This document shows positions 15,820-24,580 of a DNA stretch of 64,000 nt, piece after piece; the first letter of the stretch is position 1; each line of letters starts with the position of its first letter. This stretch comes from Bdellovibrionales bacterium GWA1_52_35 (GTDB taxonomy: Bacteria > Bdellovibrionota > UBA1018), in NCBI GenBank assembly GCA_001769805.1, contig MEPO01000007.1, forward strand, positions 1-64,000. The letters run 5' to 3'. A program made the position numbers and the translations under genes. The notes under the pieces are model-generated. The model was not told the origin of the DNA. It did not search any database and was given only the letters and a program-made list of their open reading frames with translations.

Positions 15820-16881
15820 ATGGAACGTACCGAATTTTACCCATTTTCAGAAACGGATCAAGCACACCTTCAGTTTGCCTTGGTTATGGCACTCTATAAA
15901 GGGAAGTGGCTTTTCGTAAAGCACCGCCTCCGCGACACGCTGGAAATACCCGGTGGAAGGCGGGAACCTGACGAAAACATTCTTCGAACCGCTCACCGCG
16001 AGCTCTTTGAAGAGACCGGGGCCGTACGTTACCAGCTCGCCCCCATTTCCAGCTATTCAGTCACTACAGCGACAGCTAAGAGCCATGGCCTGCTCTGTTT
16101 TGCTTCGATCGATGAGCTCGGCCCTCTTCCCGCATCTGAAATTGAGCGAGTCGTGAGCCTGAAGGAACCGCCGAAGGAAATGACTTATTGCAACATTCCT
16201 GTTCTTTTTGCGAAAGCCGTGAAGAATACGGGCCTCATCGAAAAATTTTCCGATTACCAGCACGTTATCTTTGACTGGAATGGAACCCTGCTGGACGACA
16301 CGCAGATCTGCGTGGAGGTCATCAGTGACTTGCTTGCTGAGCATGGACTGCCTCGCGTTTCGGCTGAAAACTACCGTTCGATATTCGGTTTCCCGGTGAG
16401 TGATTATTACAAAAAATTAGGATTTGATTTTAGCCGGACGCCTTTTCAACTTGTGGGTGATCAATTCATGGCACGTTATCGCCAGCGCCTTCACGAAGCG
16501 CAGCTCTTCGAGGGGGTTTCGGTCATGCTCGAGATCCTCAAACAGCGCCAGTTACATCTCTCCATTCTGTCGGCTGCCTCACAGGTGCACCTGGACGAAG
16601 CCACTGAAGCCCACGGTATCCATCGTTACTTGAATCACATATTCGGAACCGGCGACCACTACGCGTCCAGCAAACTGCAAAGAGGCCGGGAACTGCTTCA
16701 GCAAATGAACATTCCGGGTTCCAAAACCCTGCTTGTCGGTGACACAGATCACGATCTGGATGTCGGCAAGGCGCTGGGGTTGGAAGTGCTCCTCGTTGCT
16801 GACGGCCATCAACATTATGAGCGGCTGATCAGCCAGCATCCGAACACGATCAAGAGCCGGTTCCAGAGCCAAGTTCCTTGA
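15820..16881 (+). CDS. NUDIX hydrolase-HAD phosphatase fusion
   Basis: The 353-residue protein joins two hydrolases. Residues 15-130 are NUDIX, with a complete Nudix box (GRREPDENILRTAHRELFEE, then TGA) and a YtkD-like surround. Residues 145-350 are a HAD phosphatase of the phosphoglycolate-phosphatase group: motif I DWNGTLLDD, motif II LSAAS, motif III Lys in YASSKLQRG, motif IV GDTDHDLDVG. The second acid of motif I (normally DxD) is Asn. A two-step job is plausible, NUDIX cleaving a nucleoside diphosphate derivative and HAD removing a phosphate, but no substrate is known. It is transcribed away from rubrerythrin and starts 45 bases from it. Confidence 0.85.
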   Translation: MERTEFYPFSETDQAHLQFALVMALYKGKWLFVKHRLRDTLEIPGGRREPDENILRTAHRELFEETGAVRYQLAPISSYSVTTATAKSHGLLCFASIDELGPLPASEIERVVSLKEPPKEMTYCNIPVLFAKAVKNTGLIEKFSDYQHVIFDWNGTLLDDTQICVEVISDLLAEHGLPRVSAENYRSIFGFPVSDYYKKLGFDFSRTPFQLVGDQFMARYRQRLHEAQLFEGVSVMLEILKQRQLHLSILSAASQVHLDEATEAHGIHRYLNHIFGTGDHYASSKLQRGRELLQQMNIPGSKTLLVGDTDHDLDVGKALGLEVLLVADGHQHYERLISQHPNTIKSRFQSQVP

Positions 16882-16914
16882 CCGCCTGTTTCGCCTGTTT
16901 TAGAACATTCTGAT

Positions 16915-17640
16915 ATGGACTCAAACCTGATCACGCTTTCAATGACCGCAGCTGGAATTGGTTTCATCCACACACTCGCCGGTCCGGATCATTACCTTCC
17001 GTTCATTGTCTTCGCCAAAGCACAAAATTGGTCGCTCAAAAAGACCTGGCTCATCACCTTCCTGAGTGGTCTTGGACACGTCCTCGCTTCCGTGCTTCTA
17101 GGCTGCGTGGGTATCGGACTCGGACTTGCGCTCGACCAGATCATGCCGTTTGAGATGAATCGGGGAACTTTTGCTGCCTGGGCTATCACGACATTCGGCT
17201 TCGTTTATCTGGTCTGGGGCCTCAAACATTCTTTTAGGAGCAAAACGCATCAGCATGTCCATTTCCACGAGGTCGGCCCCCCTCACACCCATTCCCATTC
17301 GCACCTGGACACCCCCCACCTGCACGTTCACGCTGCATCGGTAGTGGCTGACAAACCCAGCTTCACTCCGTGGGTTCTTTTCACTCTTCTGGTGTTTGGC
17401 CCCTGCGAGCCTCTCATTCCCATTCTCATGTACCCCGCGGCCACTCACAGCATTGCAGGCCTGGTAATGGTGACGTCCGTTTTCTTTTTCAGCACGGTAA
17501 CGGCAATGCTGCTTTCGGTGACGCTTGGGTATCTGGGAGTTCAGTATTTAAATTTCACTTTTCTTGAACGGCACACACACGCACTGGCCGGTGGCTCCGT
17601 ATTTCTATGCGGCATCGGGATTATCTTTTTTGGAATGTGA
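16915..17640 (+). CDS. Membrane transporter with His-rich loop (NicO/UreH-like)
   Basis: A 241-residue protein with about six membrane segments. Residues 13-25 (GIGFIHTLAGPDH) carry the His-x-x-x-x-x-Asp-His signature of nickel/cobalt transporters (NicO, RcnA, UreH-like). The loop at about 111-140 holds a run of alternate His residues (HQHVHFHEVGPPHTHSHSH), typical of a metal-sensing or metal-collecting loop. A second conserved block is LLVFGPCEPLIPILMYPA. Nickel or cobalt transport is the likeliest role; direction and metal cannot be set. Its stop lies 10 bases from that of the convergent HIT gene. Confidence 0.75.
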   Translation: MDSNLITLSMTAAGIGFIHTLAGPDHYLPFIVFAKAQNWSLKKTWLITFLSGLGHVLASVLLGCVGIGLGLALDQIMPFEMNRGTFAAWAITTFGFVYLVWGLKHSFRSKTHQHVHFHEVGPPHTHSHSHLDTPHLHVHAASVVADKPSFTPWVLFTLLVFGPCEPLIPILMYPAATHSIAGLVMVTSVFFFSTVTAMLLSVTLGYLGVQYLNFTFLERHTHALAGGSVFLCGIGIIFFGM

Positions 17641-17650
17641 ATAAGGAGTT

Positions 17651-18082
17651 TTATATTACTGTGCCCGCAATTGCGTCCCTGATTTTCGCAAGAATCTCCT
17701 GGCCCTGTTCCTGCGGCAAGGGTCGAGTGGGCCATTGAATCCCCAGCCCCTCCGTCGAATTGGGCTTCGGAATAATATGAAAATGGACATGCGCTACGGC
17801 TTGATGCGCGCCTTTCCCATTGTTCTGCAGAATATTGTACTGCCGGGTTCCAGTGGCTTTCATCACCGCGCGGCAGAGCAGTGGAAGAATTTTTCCGAGC
17901 GCCGCTGCTGATTCGTCTGAAAGTTGATCCAGCGTCTCTGCAGGTTCTTTCGGAATGACAAGGGTATGTCCCGGGGCAATGGGATTGATGTCCAGAAATG
18001 AGAAAACCTTCTCGTCTTCATAAACCTTCAGACAGGGAATTTCACCTCGAATAATTTTGGAGAAAATGGAATCAGCCATCAC
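17651..18082 (-). CDS. HIT-family hydrolase
   Basis: A 143-residue protein with the histidine triad HVHFHIIP near residues 100-107; the central His attacks the alpha phosphate of nucleotide derivatives such as AMP-lysine or adenosine phosphoramidate. The N-terminus (DSIFSKIIRGEIPCLKVYED, then FLDINPIAPGHTLVIPK) is the Hint/HinT pattern. It is the last gene of a minus-strand group of three (19239 to 17651). Confidence 0.93.
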   Translation of the reverse strand: MMADSIFSKIIRGEIPCLKVYEDEKVFSFLDINPIAPGHTLVIPKEPAETLDQLSDESAAALGKILPLLCRAVMKATGTRQYNILQNNGKGAHQAVAHVHFHIIPKPNSTEGLGIQWPTRPLPQEQGQEILAKIRDAIAGTVI

Positions 18083-18115
18083 CTTTGAATGCCGCCCGGC
18101 GAGGAATTTGTCAAC

Positions 18116-18322
18116 TCAGGCAGACTTGGCTTCTTCAAACGAGTCCATGAACTCCGGGAAGCGTTCATCAAGGAAATGTTTGATTGCGGCAAGCTCAATC
18201 CTGAGTCTCTCGATTTCCGCTTCGCGGTCCAGTCGCTCGCGGCTGATCAGGTCACCCTGAATTTCGATCTGTTTTTGGATCAACTGAATATCTGTGGGAT
18301 ACACTTTTCCAACATCAGCCAT
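18116..18322 (-). CDS. Small coiled-coil protein
   Basis: A 68-residue acidic protein with no signal peptide. Residues 10-55 form a predicted helix with charged heptads (IEIQGDLISRERLDREAEIE, RLRIELAAIKHFLDE). No family is recognised. It lies between the HIT and nuclease-like genes in the same orientation with short gaps, so it is probably co-transcribed. Confidence 0.55.
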   Translation of the reverse strand: MADVGKVYPTDIQLIQKQIEIQGDLISRERLDREAEIERLRIELAAIKHFLDERFPEFMDSFEEAKSA

Positions 18323-18363
18323 ATGAAGCTACGAACCAGCAATCGATATGCCAAAGCTTCGCT

Positions 18364-19239
18364 TTAACGCGTGATTGAAAATTTCAAAAATAACGCCGGG
18401 TGATCCGAACCGACATCTTTCACGCCTTCACTCCAGACCTGCGCCGTCTCCATCGTGACTCCACGCGTGTAGGCATCATCCAGCTGGTAATGGATTGGAT
18501 CCACCCCGTCTTCTTCCCAAGGTGCCCGGAGAAGTCCATTCGCTTCAGCAATCCGCATTGCCATCTCCAGCCGGGTGCGGTTCCAGATATTGAAATCTCC
18601 GGCAAAAACGACGGGACCGCGATGAACTTGAAAGTGCTTTGCAATCTCAGTCAGCTGTTTCTCAAATACCAGATCGTTTGTGAAATTGATGCCGTGAATC
18701 CCGGCGACAAGCAGTGTCTCGTCGGAGCCCTCCAGCGGGAATTCGACGATGACCGTTGTCTTGGGGGTGTTGACAACCGGCTCGGTCTCTTCGGTCCTGT
18801 GAAAACGAACCTGAGTAGCCTGTACTGCTGATCCAATAACGGGCCCGGTTGGAATGCCGCTCTTCAGCAGAAAGTTGGCGCCAAGTTCCCAACCAAAATC
18901 CCCAAGGCTCTGCAGGGCTGGCAGGATCTTGTCCGTCAAAGCGGCTTCCTCGAGAACAATGATATCCGGGCGGATGAACTTGTTCAGATCAGCGAAGACC
19001 GAATTAAACCCTGACTTTCCACCTTTATAGATGTTCCAGACCAGCATTCTGATTTCATCAGGCTTCAGCTTCGTCTGTTTTGCCTGACCGACGTGGTACA
19101 AGACCCGGTTGGACGGCGGGATCTCGCCACAATCAAAGTAGCAAGGAGGCTGAGCAAGAACATCCGTGGAGAATGCATTCAGGGAAAGGGTCGAAAGAAC
19201 AAAGGCGGCCAGGAAAAACGGCCAGGAAATGTTTTTCAT
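18364..19239 (-). CDS. Exported endonuclease/exonuclease/phosphatase-family protein
   Basis: About 291 residues with a signal peptide. The EEP fold is recognised from its ordered motifs: VWNIYKG, VLEEA (metal-binding Glu), GIHG, GDFNIWN (catalytic Asp and Asn), a DDAY segment, and the terminal SDHPALF (catalytic His). The family hydrolyses phosphodiester bonds in DNA, phospholipid head groups or inositol phosphates. Being exported, it may attack extracellular DNA or lipid, useful for feeding on other cells, but the substrate cannot be read. The open frame begins at a TTG at 19260; I use the ATG at 19239. Confidence 0.85.
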   Translation of the reverse strand: MKNISWPFFLAAFVLSTLSLNAFSTDVLAQPPCYFDCGEIPPSNRVLYHVGQAKQTKLKPDEIRMLVWNIYKGGKSGFNSVFADLNKFIRPDIIVLEEAALTDKILPALQSLGDFGWELGANFLLKSGIPTGPVIGSAVQATQVRFHRTEETEPVVNTPKTTVIVEFPLEGSDETLLVAGIHGINFTNDLVFEKQLTEIAKHFQVHRGPVVFAGDFNIWNRTRLEMAMRIAEANGLLRAPWEEDGVDPIHYQLDDAYTRGVTMETAQVWSEGVKDVGSDHPALFLKFSITR

Positions 19240-19320
19240 ATTGGGCCGGTTAGATCCCAAAGCCGGAGCAAAGTCAAATCAGGAACCCGCAAACATGGCC
19301 TGCCGCGTTATGTTTTGAAA

Positions 19321-20565
19321 TCAGTCGCGATACTTGGATCCCCAAAGCCATACGAGTTGAGTTGTAACCTGAGTACACGCTTCGAGAACCGAAACCGGAA
19401 TCCACTCCTGCTTGGAGTGGAAGTTCTTCCCACCTCCGCAAATATTCGGGGTCAGCAGGCCCATGGCCGAAAGTCGCGAGCCATCGGTTCCTCCGCGGAT
19501 CGAGGTCAGCTTGGCTTTCTTTCCGGCACGCTCCACAGCCGCAAGCGCGACGTCCACGATCTCCGGTCTTTTTGCCAGATCATATTTCATATTCCGGTAG
19601 GACTCTTTGATTTCGATTTCGATTTTTGCACCCGGATTTTTTTGCATCAGCACGTCTGCCAGACCAGACAAAAGCTCTTCGGCTTTCTTCAGACCGGAAA
19701 CTTCAAAATCGCGAATAATCAGCGTGCACTTGGCCTGGCTCACACTTCCTTCAATTCCGGTCGGATGAAGGTAACCCTGCCGACCCTCTGTCGTCTCGGG
19801 CTTCATACCTTCCGGAATTGCCCTGATTAACTGAGCGACAATATTGACAGCGCTGACCATCTTTCCCTTGGCATAGCCCGGATGCACATCACGGCCAGTG
19901 ACAGTGACGATTGCAGTATCCGCACAGAAAGTTTCATTCTCCACCTCTTCAGCGGAGGAGCCATCCAGCGTGTACGCAAAATCAGCCCCGAATTCCTTGA
20001 GGTCGAAATGCGCCGTCCCATTCCCAACTTCCTCATCAGGGGTGAAGCCGATTCGAATCGTGGGCCGCGGCCGGGCGGGCTCTGCCTTGAGACGCTCAAT
20101 CGCTTCGAGGATCTCGGCAATACCGGCTTTATCGTCTGCCCCGAGCAACGTTGTCCCGTCCGCCGTAATAATGTCATGGCCGATAAAATTCAAAAGATCC
20201 GGGTTTTCTGAAATTTTCAAAACCTGGGAATCCGACAAGACAATATCCTTGCCGTCATAGTTTCGATGGATCATGGGCTGGACATTCCTGCCTGAAACAC
20301 CCGGATAAGTATCCATGTGGGCAAGTAACCCGATTACCGGAGCTTTTCCGGCCGGCAAATTACCGGGCAGAGTCGCAAAAACATAACCGTGTTCACTCAT
20401 GCGGGCATCCCCTAGCCCCAGCTCTTTGAGTTCGGTGACAAGCATCTTGCCGATTTCGAGCTGCTCCGGTGTGGAGGGAAACCGATCCATGACGCCCTCT
20501 TTCGATGCGGATGGAATTTTCACGTATTTCAGAAAACGGGCGACCAATCTTTCGGTTTCATTCAT
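19321..20565 (-). CDS. pepT: Peptidase T (tripeptidase)
   Basis: At 414 residues this has the family length. PepT is a cytosolic dizinc M20 aminopeptidase that removes the N-terminal residue of tripeptides. Metal ligands and catalytic residues are visible: HMDT (His and catalytic Asp), TLLGADDKAGIAE (bridging Asp), DEEVGNG (catalytic Glu and Glu ligand), YTLDGSSAEE (Asp ligand) and the terminal CGGGKNFHSKQEW (His ligand). It is divergent from mltA, with 94 bases between the two starts. Confidence 0.95.
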   Translation of the reverse strand: MNETERLVARFLKYVKIPSASKEGVMDRFPSTPEQLEIGKMLVTELKELGLGDARMSEHGYVFATLPGNLPAGKAPVIGLLAHMDTYPGVSGRNVQPMIHRNYDGKDIVLSDSQVLKISENPDLLNFIGHDIITADGTTLLGADDKAGIAEILEAIERLKAEPARPRPTIRIGFTPDEEVGNGTAHFDLKEFGADFAYTLDGSSAEEVENETFCADTAIVTVTGRDVHPGYAKGKMVSAVNIVAQLIRAIPEGMKPETTEGRQGYLHPTGIEGSVSQAKCTLIIRDFEVSGLKKAEELLSGLADVLMQKNPGAKIEIEIKESYRNMKYDLAKRPEIVDVALAAVERAGKKAKLTSIRGGTDGSRLSAMGLLTPNICGGGKNFHSKQEWIPVSVLEACTQVTTQLVWLWGSKYRD

Positions 20566-20659
20566 GCCCTGACTTTAATCTCTGAACGGGGTACCCGCAA
20601 GAACGTAAAAAGCAGATTTTCCTAACGACTCGCGGCGGGAACTGGAGCACAATCATTCC

Positions 20660-21853
20660 ATGTTTCTGTCGCGATGCTTTCGAATCCCGATCTTGTTCCT
20701 GATATGCCTGATCATGGGAGCTTGTGCCAGGGCTCCGCTCAAACCCCAGACCGCACTGCGAAAGACCTCCGCACCCACCCTGAAAGACGATCTGCCACTC
20801 CCTCCGTTGCTGGAAGCCATTCAGAATCAGATTTCGTTTATTGAAAAAACGCCCGCCACCGAGACCTTTACTTTCGGAACAGAAGTCTACAATGAGGTGG
20901 AATACCTCACGGGTTTGCGCCGGGTCCTGGAGCTGGCACGGGACAACCCGGACCCGGCAAACTTATTCCCGAAAATCGAGCAGGAATTCGACTTTTATGA
21001 AGTTTATGGACGAGAGAACTGGGGTGAGGTTTTCATCACCTCGTATTTCGAGCCGGTGATCTCCGGATCAAAAAAACCCACACTCACCCATTCACTGCCG
21101 CTCTATTCCGCCCCTCCCGATCTGGTAACAGTTGACCTTGCCGATTTTGATCCAAAATTCGAGGGTGAGCGAAAGCTCAGAGGCCGCGTTGTTGAAAAAT
21201 TTTTTGTGCCGTATTTTTCACGAACCCAGATCGATAGCCTGAACGCATTGAAAAACCGGAAGCTAGAACTCTGCTGGGTAGACCCGATCGACGGGTATTT
21301 CCTGCAGGTGCAGGGGTCCGGAACCGTGGACCTTGGAAAAGGAGAACGACTGCATCTCAATTATGCCGAGAGCAATGGCCACAAGTATGATTCACTCGGG
21401 AATCATCTGCGTGCATTCATTCCAGCAGAGCAACTCAATCTGCATACAATTGAAGCTTATCTCCGGAAGCTTTCAGCCGTGGAAATCCAGGATTATCTCA
21501 ATCGGAATGCGAGCTACGTATTTTTTAAAAGCACCGCCCAGACTGCTCTGACATTTCTGGGCGTGCCCGCCACTGATGGACGCACGATCGCCACTGATCG
21601 CAAATATTTCCCAAAGGGGGCGTTAGCATTTATTCTATTTCCCAAACCCGTTTTTGAGAGTCCGGATCAACTGGTGCCCACGCGAACTGAAGAAACCTCC
21701 CGCTTCGTCCTGGACCAGGACATCGGCGGCGCAATTACGGGCGGAGGCAGGGTCGATCTATTCTGGGGGCGGGGCGCCGAAGCGAAACACTATGCCGGCG
21801 TCATGAAATATCCGGGACGACTCTATTATCTGGCCCCTAAACGCAATCACTAG
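20660..21853 (+). CDS. mltA: Membrane-bound lytic transglycosylase A
   Basis: A 397-residue lipoprotein with a lipobox (LIMGAC, Cys22). MltA cleaves the MurNAc-GlcNAc bond in peptidoglycan from the outer membrane, forming 1,6-anhydro ends. The MltA core spans about 115-275 (VFITSYFEPVISGSKKP, ELCWVDPIDGYFLQVQGSG). The 3D domain follows, with the catalytic Asp in GGAITGGGRVDLFWGRG at about 355-371. It starts a plus-strand pair with the tandem CheX gene 15 bases later. Confidence 0.95.
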   Translation: MFLSRCFRIPILFLICLIMGACARAPLKPQTALRKTSAPTLKDDLPLPPLLEAIQNQISFIEKTPATETFTFGTEVYNEVEYLTGLRRVLELARDNPDPANLFPKIEQEFDFYEVYGRENWGEVFITSYFEPVISGSKKPTLTHSLPLYSAPPDLVTVDLADFDPKFEGERKLRGRVVEKFFVPYFSRTQIDSLNALKNRKLELCWVDPIDGYFLQVQGSGTVDLGKGERLHLNYAESNGHKYDSLGNHLRAFIPAEQLNLHTIEAYLRKLSAVEIQDYLNRNASYVFFKSTAQTALTFLGVPATDGRTIATDRKYFPKGALAFILFPKPVFESPDQLVPTRTEETSRFVLDQDIGGAITGGGRVDLFWGRGAEAKHYAGVMKYPGRLYYLAPKRNH

Positions 21854-21868
21854 TAACCTATTGAGTAC

Positions 21869-22891
21869 ATGGACAACAAGTTTCAGGAAACATTACTCAA
21901 CGCGATTGCCGCATCCACGATCAAGACTCTCAGGGACTTTTGTCAGATCCAGCCGGTTATTGGCCAGGCGTTCATCAAAGGGAAGCGGGACCAGCAGATG
22001 TTTGCGGTTGCCGGGATCATCGGTCTGACCAGCAGCGTGGCCAACGGTTCGGTCCTGCTCTGCTTTCCCATGTCTGTTTTCGCGGAAATCATGAAGAATA
22101 TGCTCGGAGAGACCGTTACCGAGATCAAGAAAGAGAATGAGGACGCTGCCGCCGAACTATTGAATATGATTTTTGGGCAGACCAAGGCGGTACTGAATAA
22201 ACGTGGGTTCTCTCTCGAAATGGCTATCCCTTCCGTGCTCCGTGGCGGCGATGTTCAGTCGAGTTATTCAAAAGTTCACGTGGTACAGGTCGTGCCTTTT
22301 TCAACACCGGTCGGAGAATTTTATATCGAGCTGCTACTGAATGATGTTGCTGCGCCCAAAGCGACAGCAACGGCTTCGGTCCCGCCGAAGGTAGATACTC
22401 CCGCGGCCCAGGCCGCATTCTTCAAACCTTTTCTCGACAGCGTCATGCACACCCTGAAAGTGCAGATCAATGTCGCCTCGAAACCCGGGAAACCTTTTCT
22501 CAAAAAGCAATCCTCTGATTTCAGTTTTGATATCGCAGGGATCATCGGCATCACCAGTAAATCACTCAGCGGGTCGTTCATGCTAAGTTTTAAGAAAGAG
22601 GTTTTCCTCAAGCTGATCGGGAAAATGTTCGGCGAGGAACCTACGGATTTTCAGGAAGGTCTGGATGATGCCGTTTCGGAGCTCGTCAATATTGTTCTGG
22701 GTGCCGCGAAAGCGGTGTTGAACACCCAGGGACATGGAATTCAAATGGCGATTCCGACTGTCGTGCGCGGCGATTCGATCTTATCCAGTCCCCAGCACAA
22801 GAAACAGGGTATCGTTATTCCCTTCACTTCAGACGTAGGGGAATTCCACGTGGAAGTGATCATCAACGATCAAGAACCCCCAGCGGCCTGA
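21869..22891 (+). CDS. Tandem CheX-domain protein
   Basis: The 340-residue cytosolic protein is two CheX domains in a row, at about 5-155 and 185-335, joined by an Ala/Thr/Pro linker. CheX dephosphorylates CheY-P. Each domain keeps the catalytic signature, an acidic turn and E-x-x-N followed about 21 residues later by Pro: AAAELLNMIFG...MAIP in the first and AVSELVNIVLG...MAIP in the second. The usual family member has one domain; the tandem form resembles a covalent version of the CheX dimer. No kinase or receptor is adjacent; the nearest partner is the CheY/STAS-CheX operon at 33932-35945. It sits 15 bases behind mltA. Confidence 0.85.
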   Translation: MDNKFQETLLNAIAASTIKTLRDFCQIQPVIGQAFIKGKRDQQMFAVAGIIGLTSSVANGSVLLCFPMSVFAEIMKNMLGETVTEIKKENEDAAAELLNMIFGQTKAVLNKRGFSLEMAIPSVLRGGDVQSSYSKVHVVQVVPFSTPVGEFYIELLLNDVAAPKATATASVPPKVDTPAAQAAFFKPFLDSVMHTLKVQINVASKPGKPFLKKQSSDFSFDIAGIIGITSKSLSGSFMLSFKKEVFLKLIGKMFGEEPTDFQEGLDDAVSELVNIVLGAAKAVLNTQGHGIQMAIPTVVRGDSILSSPQHKKQGIVIPFTSDVGEFHVEVIINDQEPPAA

Positions 22892-22896
22892 GCCAG

Positions 22897-23700
22897 CTAT
22901 TCTCCGCGAAGTGATTTACTCCGGCGCGCAGCCGCGAGCACCGCTTTGATCAGCGTCACGCGCAGTTTGCCCTCTTCAAGTGCCATGAGCCCATCAATCG
23001 TGCAGCCAGCGGGGGTGGTAACCTCGTCTTTGAGCGCCGCAGGATGGACCCCCCGAGTGAGCACCATCTTGGCAGCTCCGAGCAAAGTTTGTGAGGCGAG
23101 CAACGTAGCTGTCTTTCTGGGAAGCCCCACTTTGACGCCCGCTTCACTCAGGGCCTCAATCACCATATATATGTAGGCTGGACCACAACCACTCAGGCCC
23201 GTCACCCCGTCCATGAGGGATTCTTCGACCACTGCCGTTTTGCCCACGGTCCCGAAAATTTCCTCGGCCTGCTTCACTTGGGCGGATTTGGCACCCGGTC
23301 CCGCCGCAAATACTGTCATCCCCTCTCCGATCAAACACGGCGTATTCGGCATGGCGCGAATAATTGCGGGCTTGCCCCCCGCCCAACGCGAGAGCTGTTC
23401 CGTTGTAACGGAAGCGACGATTGAAATCAGGGTATGGCGTTCTTGCAGGAATGGAGCGACCGCTTCGAGAACTTTCTGGGCCTGGTGCGGTTTCACGCAA
23501 AGCACCAGTACATCGCAATTTTCGACAAGCTTCTTGTTGTCGAGATGAGTTTTGACCCCGAGACGTTGCTGCGCTTCTTTGGCCGTCTCCGGAGTACGAG
23601 TAGTTGCTTCGACCTGATACTGTCTGGGCGCACCCTGATCATGCAGCCCCTTGACAAGTGCTTCTCCCATTTTCCCAAGACCTATTACTCCGAGTTTCAT
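22897..23700 (-). CDS. proC: Pyrroline-5-carboxylate reductase
   Basis: A 267-residue enzyme that reduces pyrroline-5-carboxylate to proline with NAD(P)H. The N-terminal Rossmann motif is GVIGLGKMGEALVKGL. Other signatures are LCVKPHQAQKVLE, IRAMPNTPCLIGEG and the C-terminal DGVTGLSGCGPAYIYMVIEA plus TTPAGCTIDGLMALE. It lies 11 bases downstream of murI on the same strand and is convergent with the CheX gene five bases away. Confidence 0.96.
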   Translation of the reverse strand: MKLGVIGLGKMGEALVKGLHDQGAPRQYQVEATTRTPETAKEAQQRLGVKTHLDNKKLVENCDVLVLCVKPHQAQKVLEAVAPFLQERHTLISIVASVTTEQLSRWAGGKPAIIRAMPNTPCLIGEGMTVFAAGPGAKSAQVKQAEEIFGTVGKTAVVEESLMDGVTGLSGCGPAYIYMVIEALSEAGVKVGLPRKTATLLASQTLLGAAKMVLTRGVHPAALKDEVTTPAGCTIDGLMALEEGKLRVTLIKAVLAAARRSKSLRGE

Positions 23701-23711
23701 CCCATCCCCTT

Positions 23712-24536
23712 TTAAACAAGCTTGATCGCTTCAATATTCCCAATCTGTTCGCCTAAAAATTTCTCCGCAAGCGTCTTGAACCGCCTGGGTGTGTCAGTCA
23801 CATATACGGAGAGTTTCCCGCGCCCGGTAATTGGTTCCCCGGTAACTTCTTCCAAAGCCCCCGGAGTTCCGTTTTGAATGTACTGGCGAAGATTTTCCGC
23901 CAAAGCAATTCCACTGTCCACTACAGTCACTGGCGTTTTGCTGAGTTGCTTCAGTTCTGCTTCAATCAGCTCTTTCAGAAGCGGATAATGAGTGCACCCC
24001 AGGATCAGAGCTCGGATATTTTTCCTCAAAAGCGGTTCGAGATAACGACGGATAACCTGGCGGGGCACCTCACCCGCTATCCAGCCTTCTTCAACCAAGG
24101 GGACAAGCAATGGTGCGGCTTGCGACTCCAGGACTTGTTTTGACCCAAGCTTGACAATCGCTCGCCCGTAAGCACCCGATTCCACTGTGGCGAAGGTGCC
24201 CAGCACGCCAATCGGTTTGCCTTCCGAAATGCGAACAGCTTCTTCCGCCCCCGGCTCAATCACTCCGAAAACCGGCACGGTGAAATCCAACTTAAGCTGC
24301 TCGATCGCCACGGCACTGACGGTATTGCAGGCGACCACGACGATGTCGACCTGCTGTTTCAGAAGAAAAGTCGCGCATTCATGGGCGTATTGCTGAACCA
24401 CCTGATCGGAACGAATTCCGTAAGGAACACGTGCCGTGTCACCCAGATAAATAATTTCTTCCGAGGAGCAAAGGCGGCGCAGTTCGCGAACTACTGTCAG
24501 GCCGCCCAGTCCTGAATCAAATACTCCAATCTTCAT
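23712..24536 (-). CDS. murI: Glutamate racemase
   Basis: A 274-residue cofactor-independent racemase that makes D-glutamate for peptidoglycan. The two catalytic Cys residues lie in VACNTVSA (about 73) and GCTHYPLL (about 185), with the substrate loop FDSGLGGLTVVREL at the start. It heads a two-gene unit with proC and is divergent from the SNF2 helicase gene, with 44 bases between starts. Confidence 0.96.
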   Translation of the reverse strand: MKIGVFDSGLGGLTVVRELRRLCSSEEIIYLGDTARVPYGIRSDQVVQQYAHECATFLLKQQVDIVVVACNTVSAVAIEQLKLDFTVPVFGVIEPGAEEAVRISEGKPIGVLGTFATVESGAYGRAIVKLGSKQVLESQAAPLLVPLVEEGWIAGEVPRQVIRRYLEPLLRKNIRALILGCTHYPLLKELIEAELKQLSKTPVTVVDSGIALAENLRQYIQNGTPGALEEVTGEPITGRGKLSVYVTDTPRRFKTLAEKFLGEQIGNIEAIKLV

Positions 24537-24580
24537 TCCAAGAGCCTAGCATAGATCAGTCGAAGGTTGTAGAACTGGCC

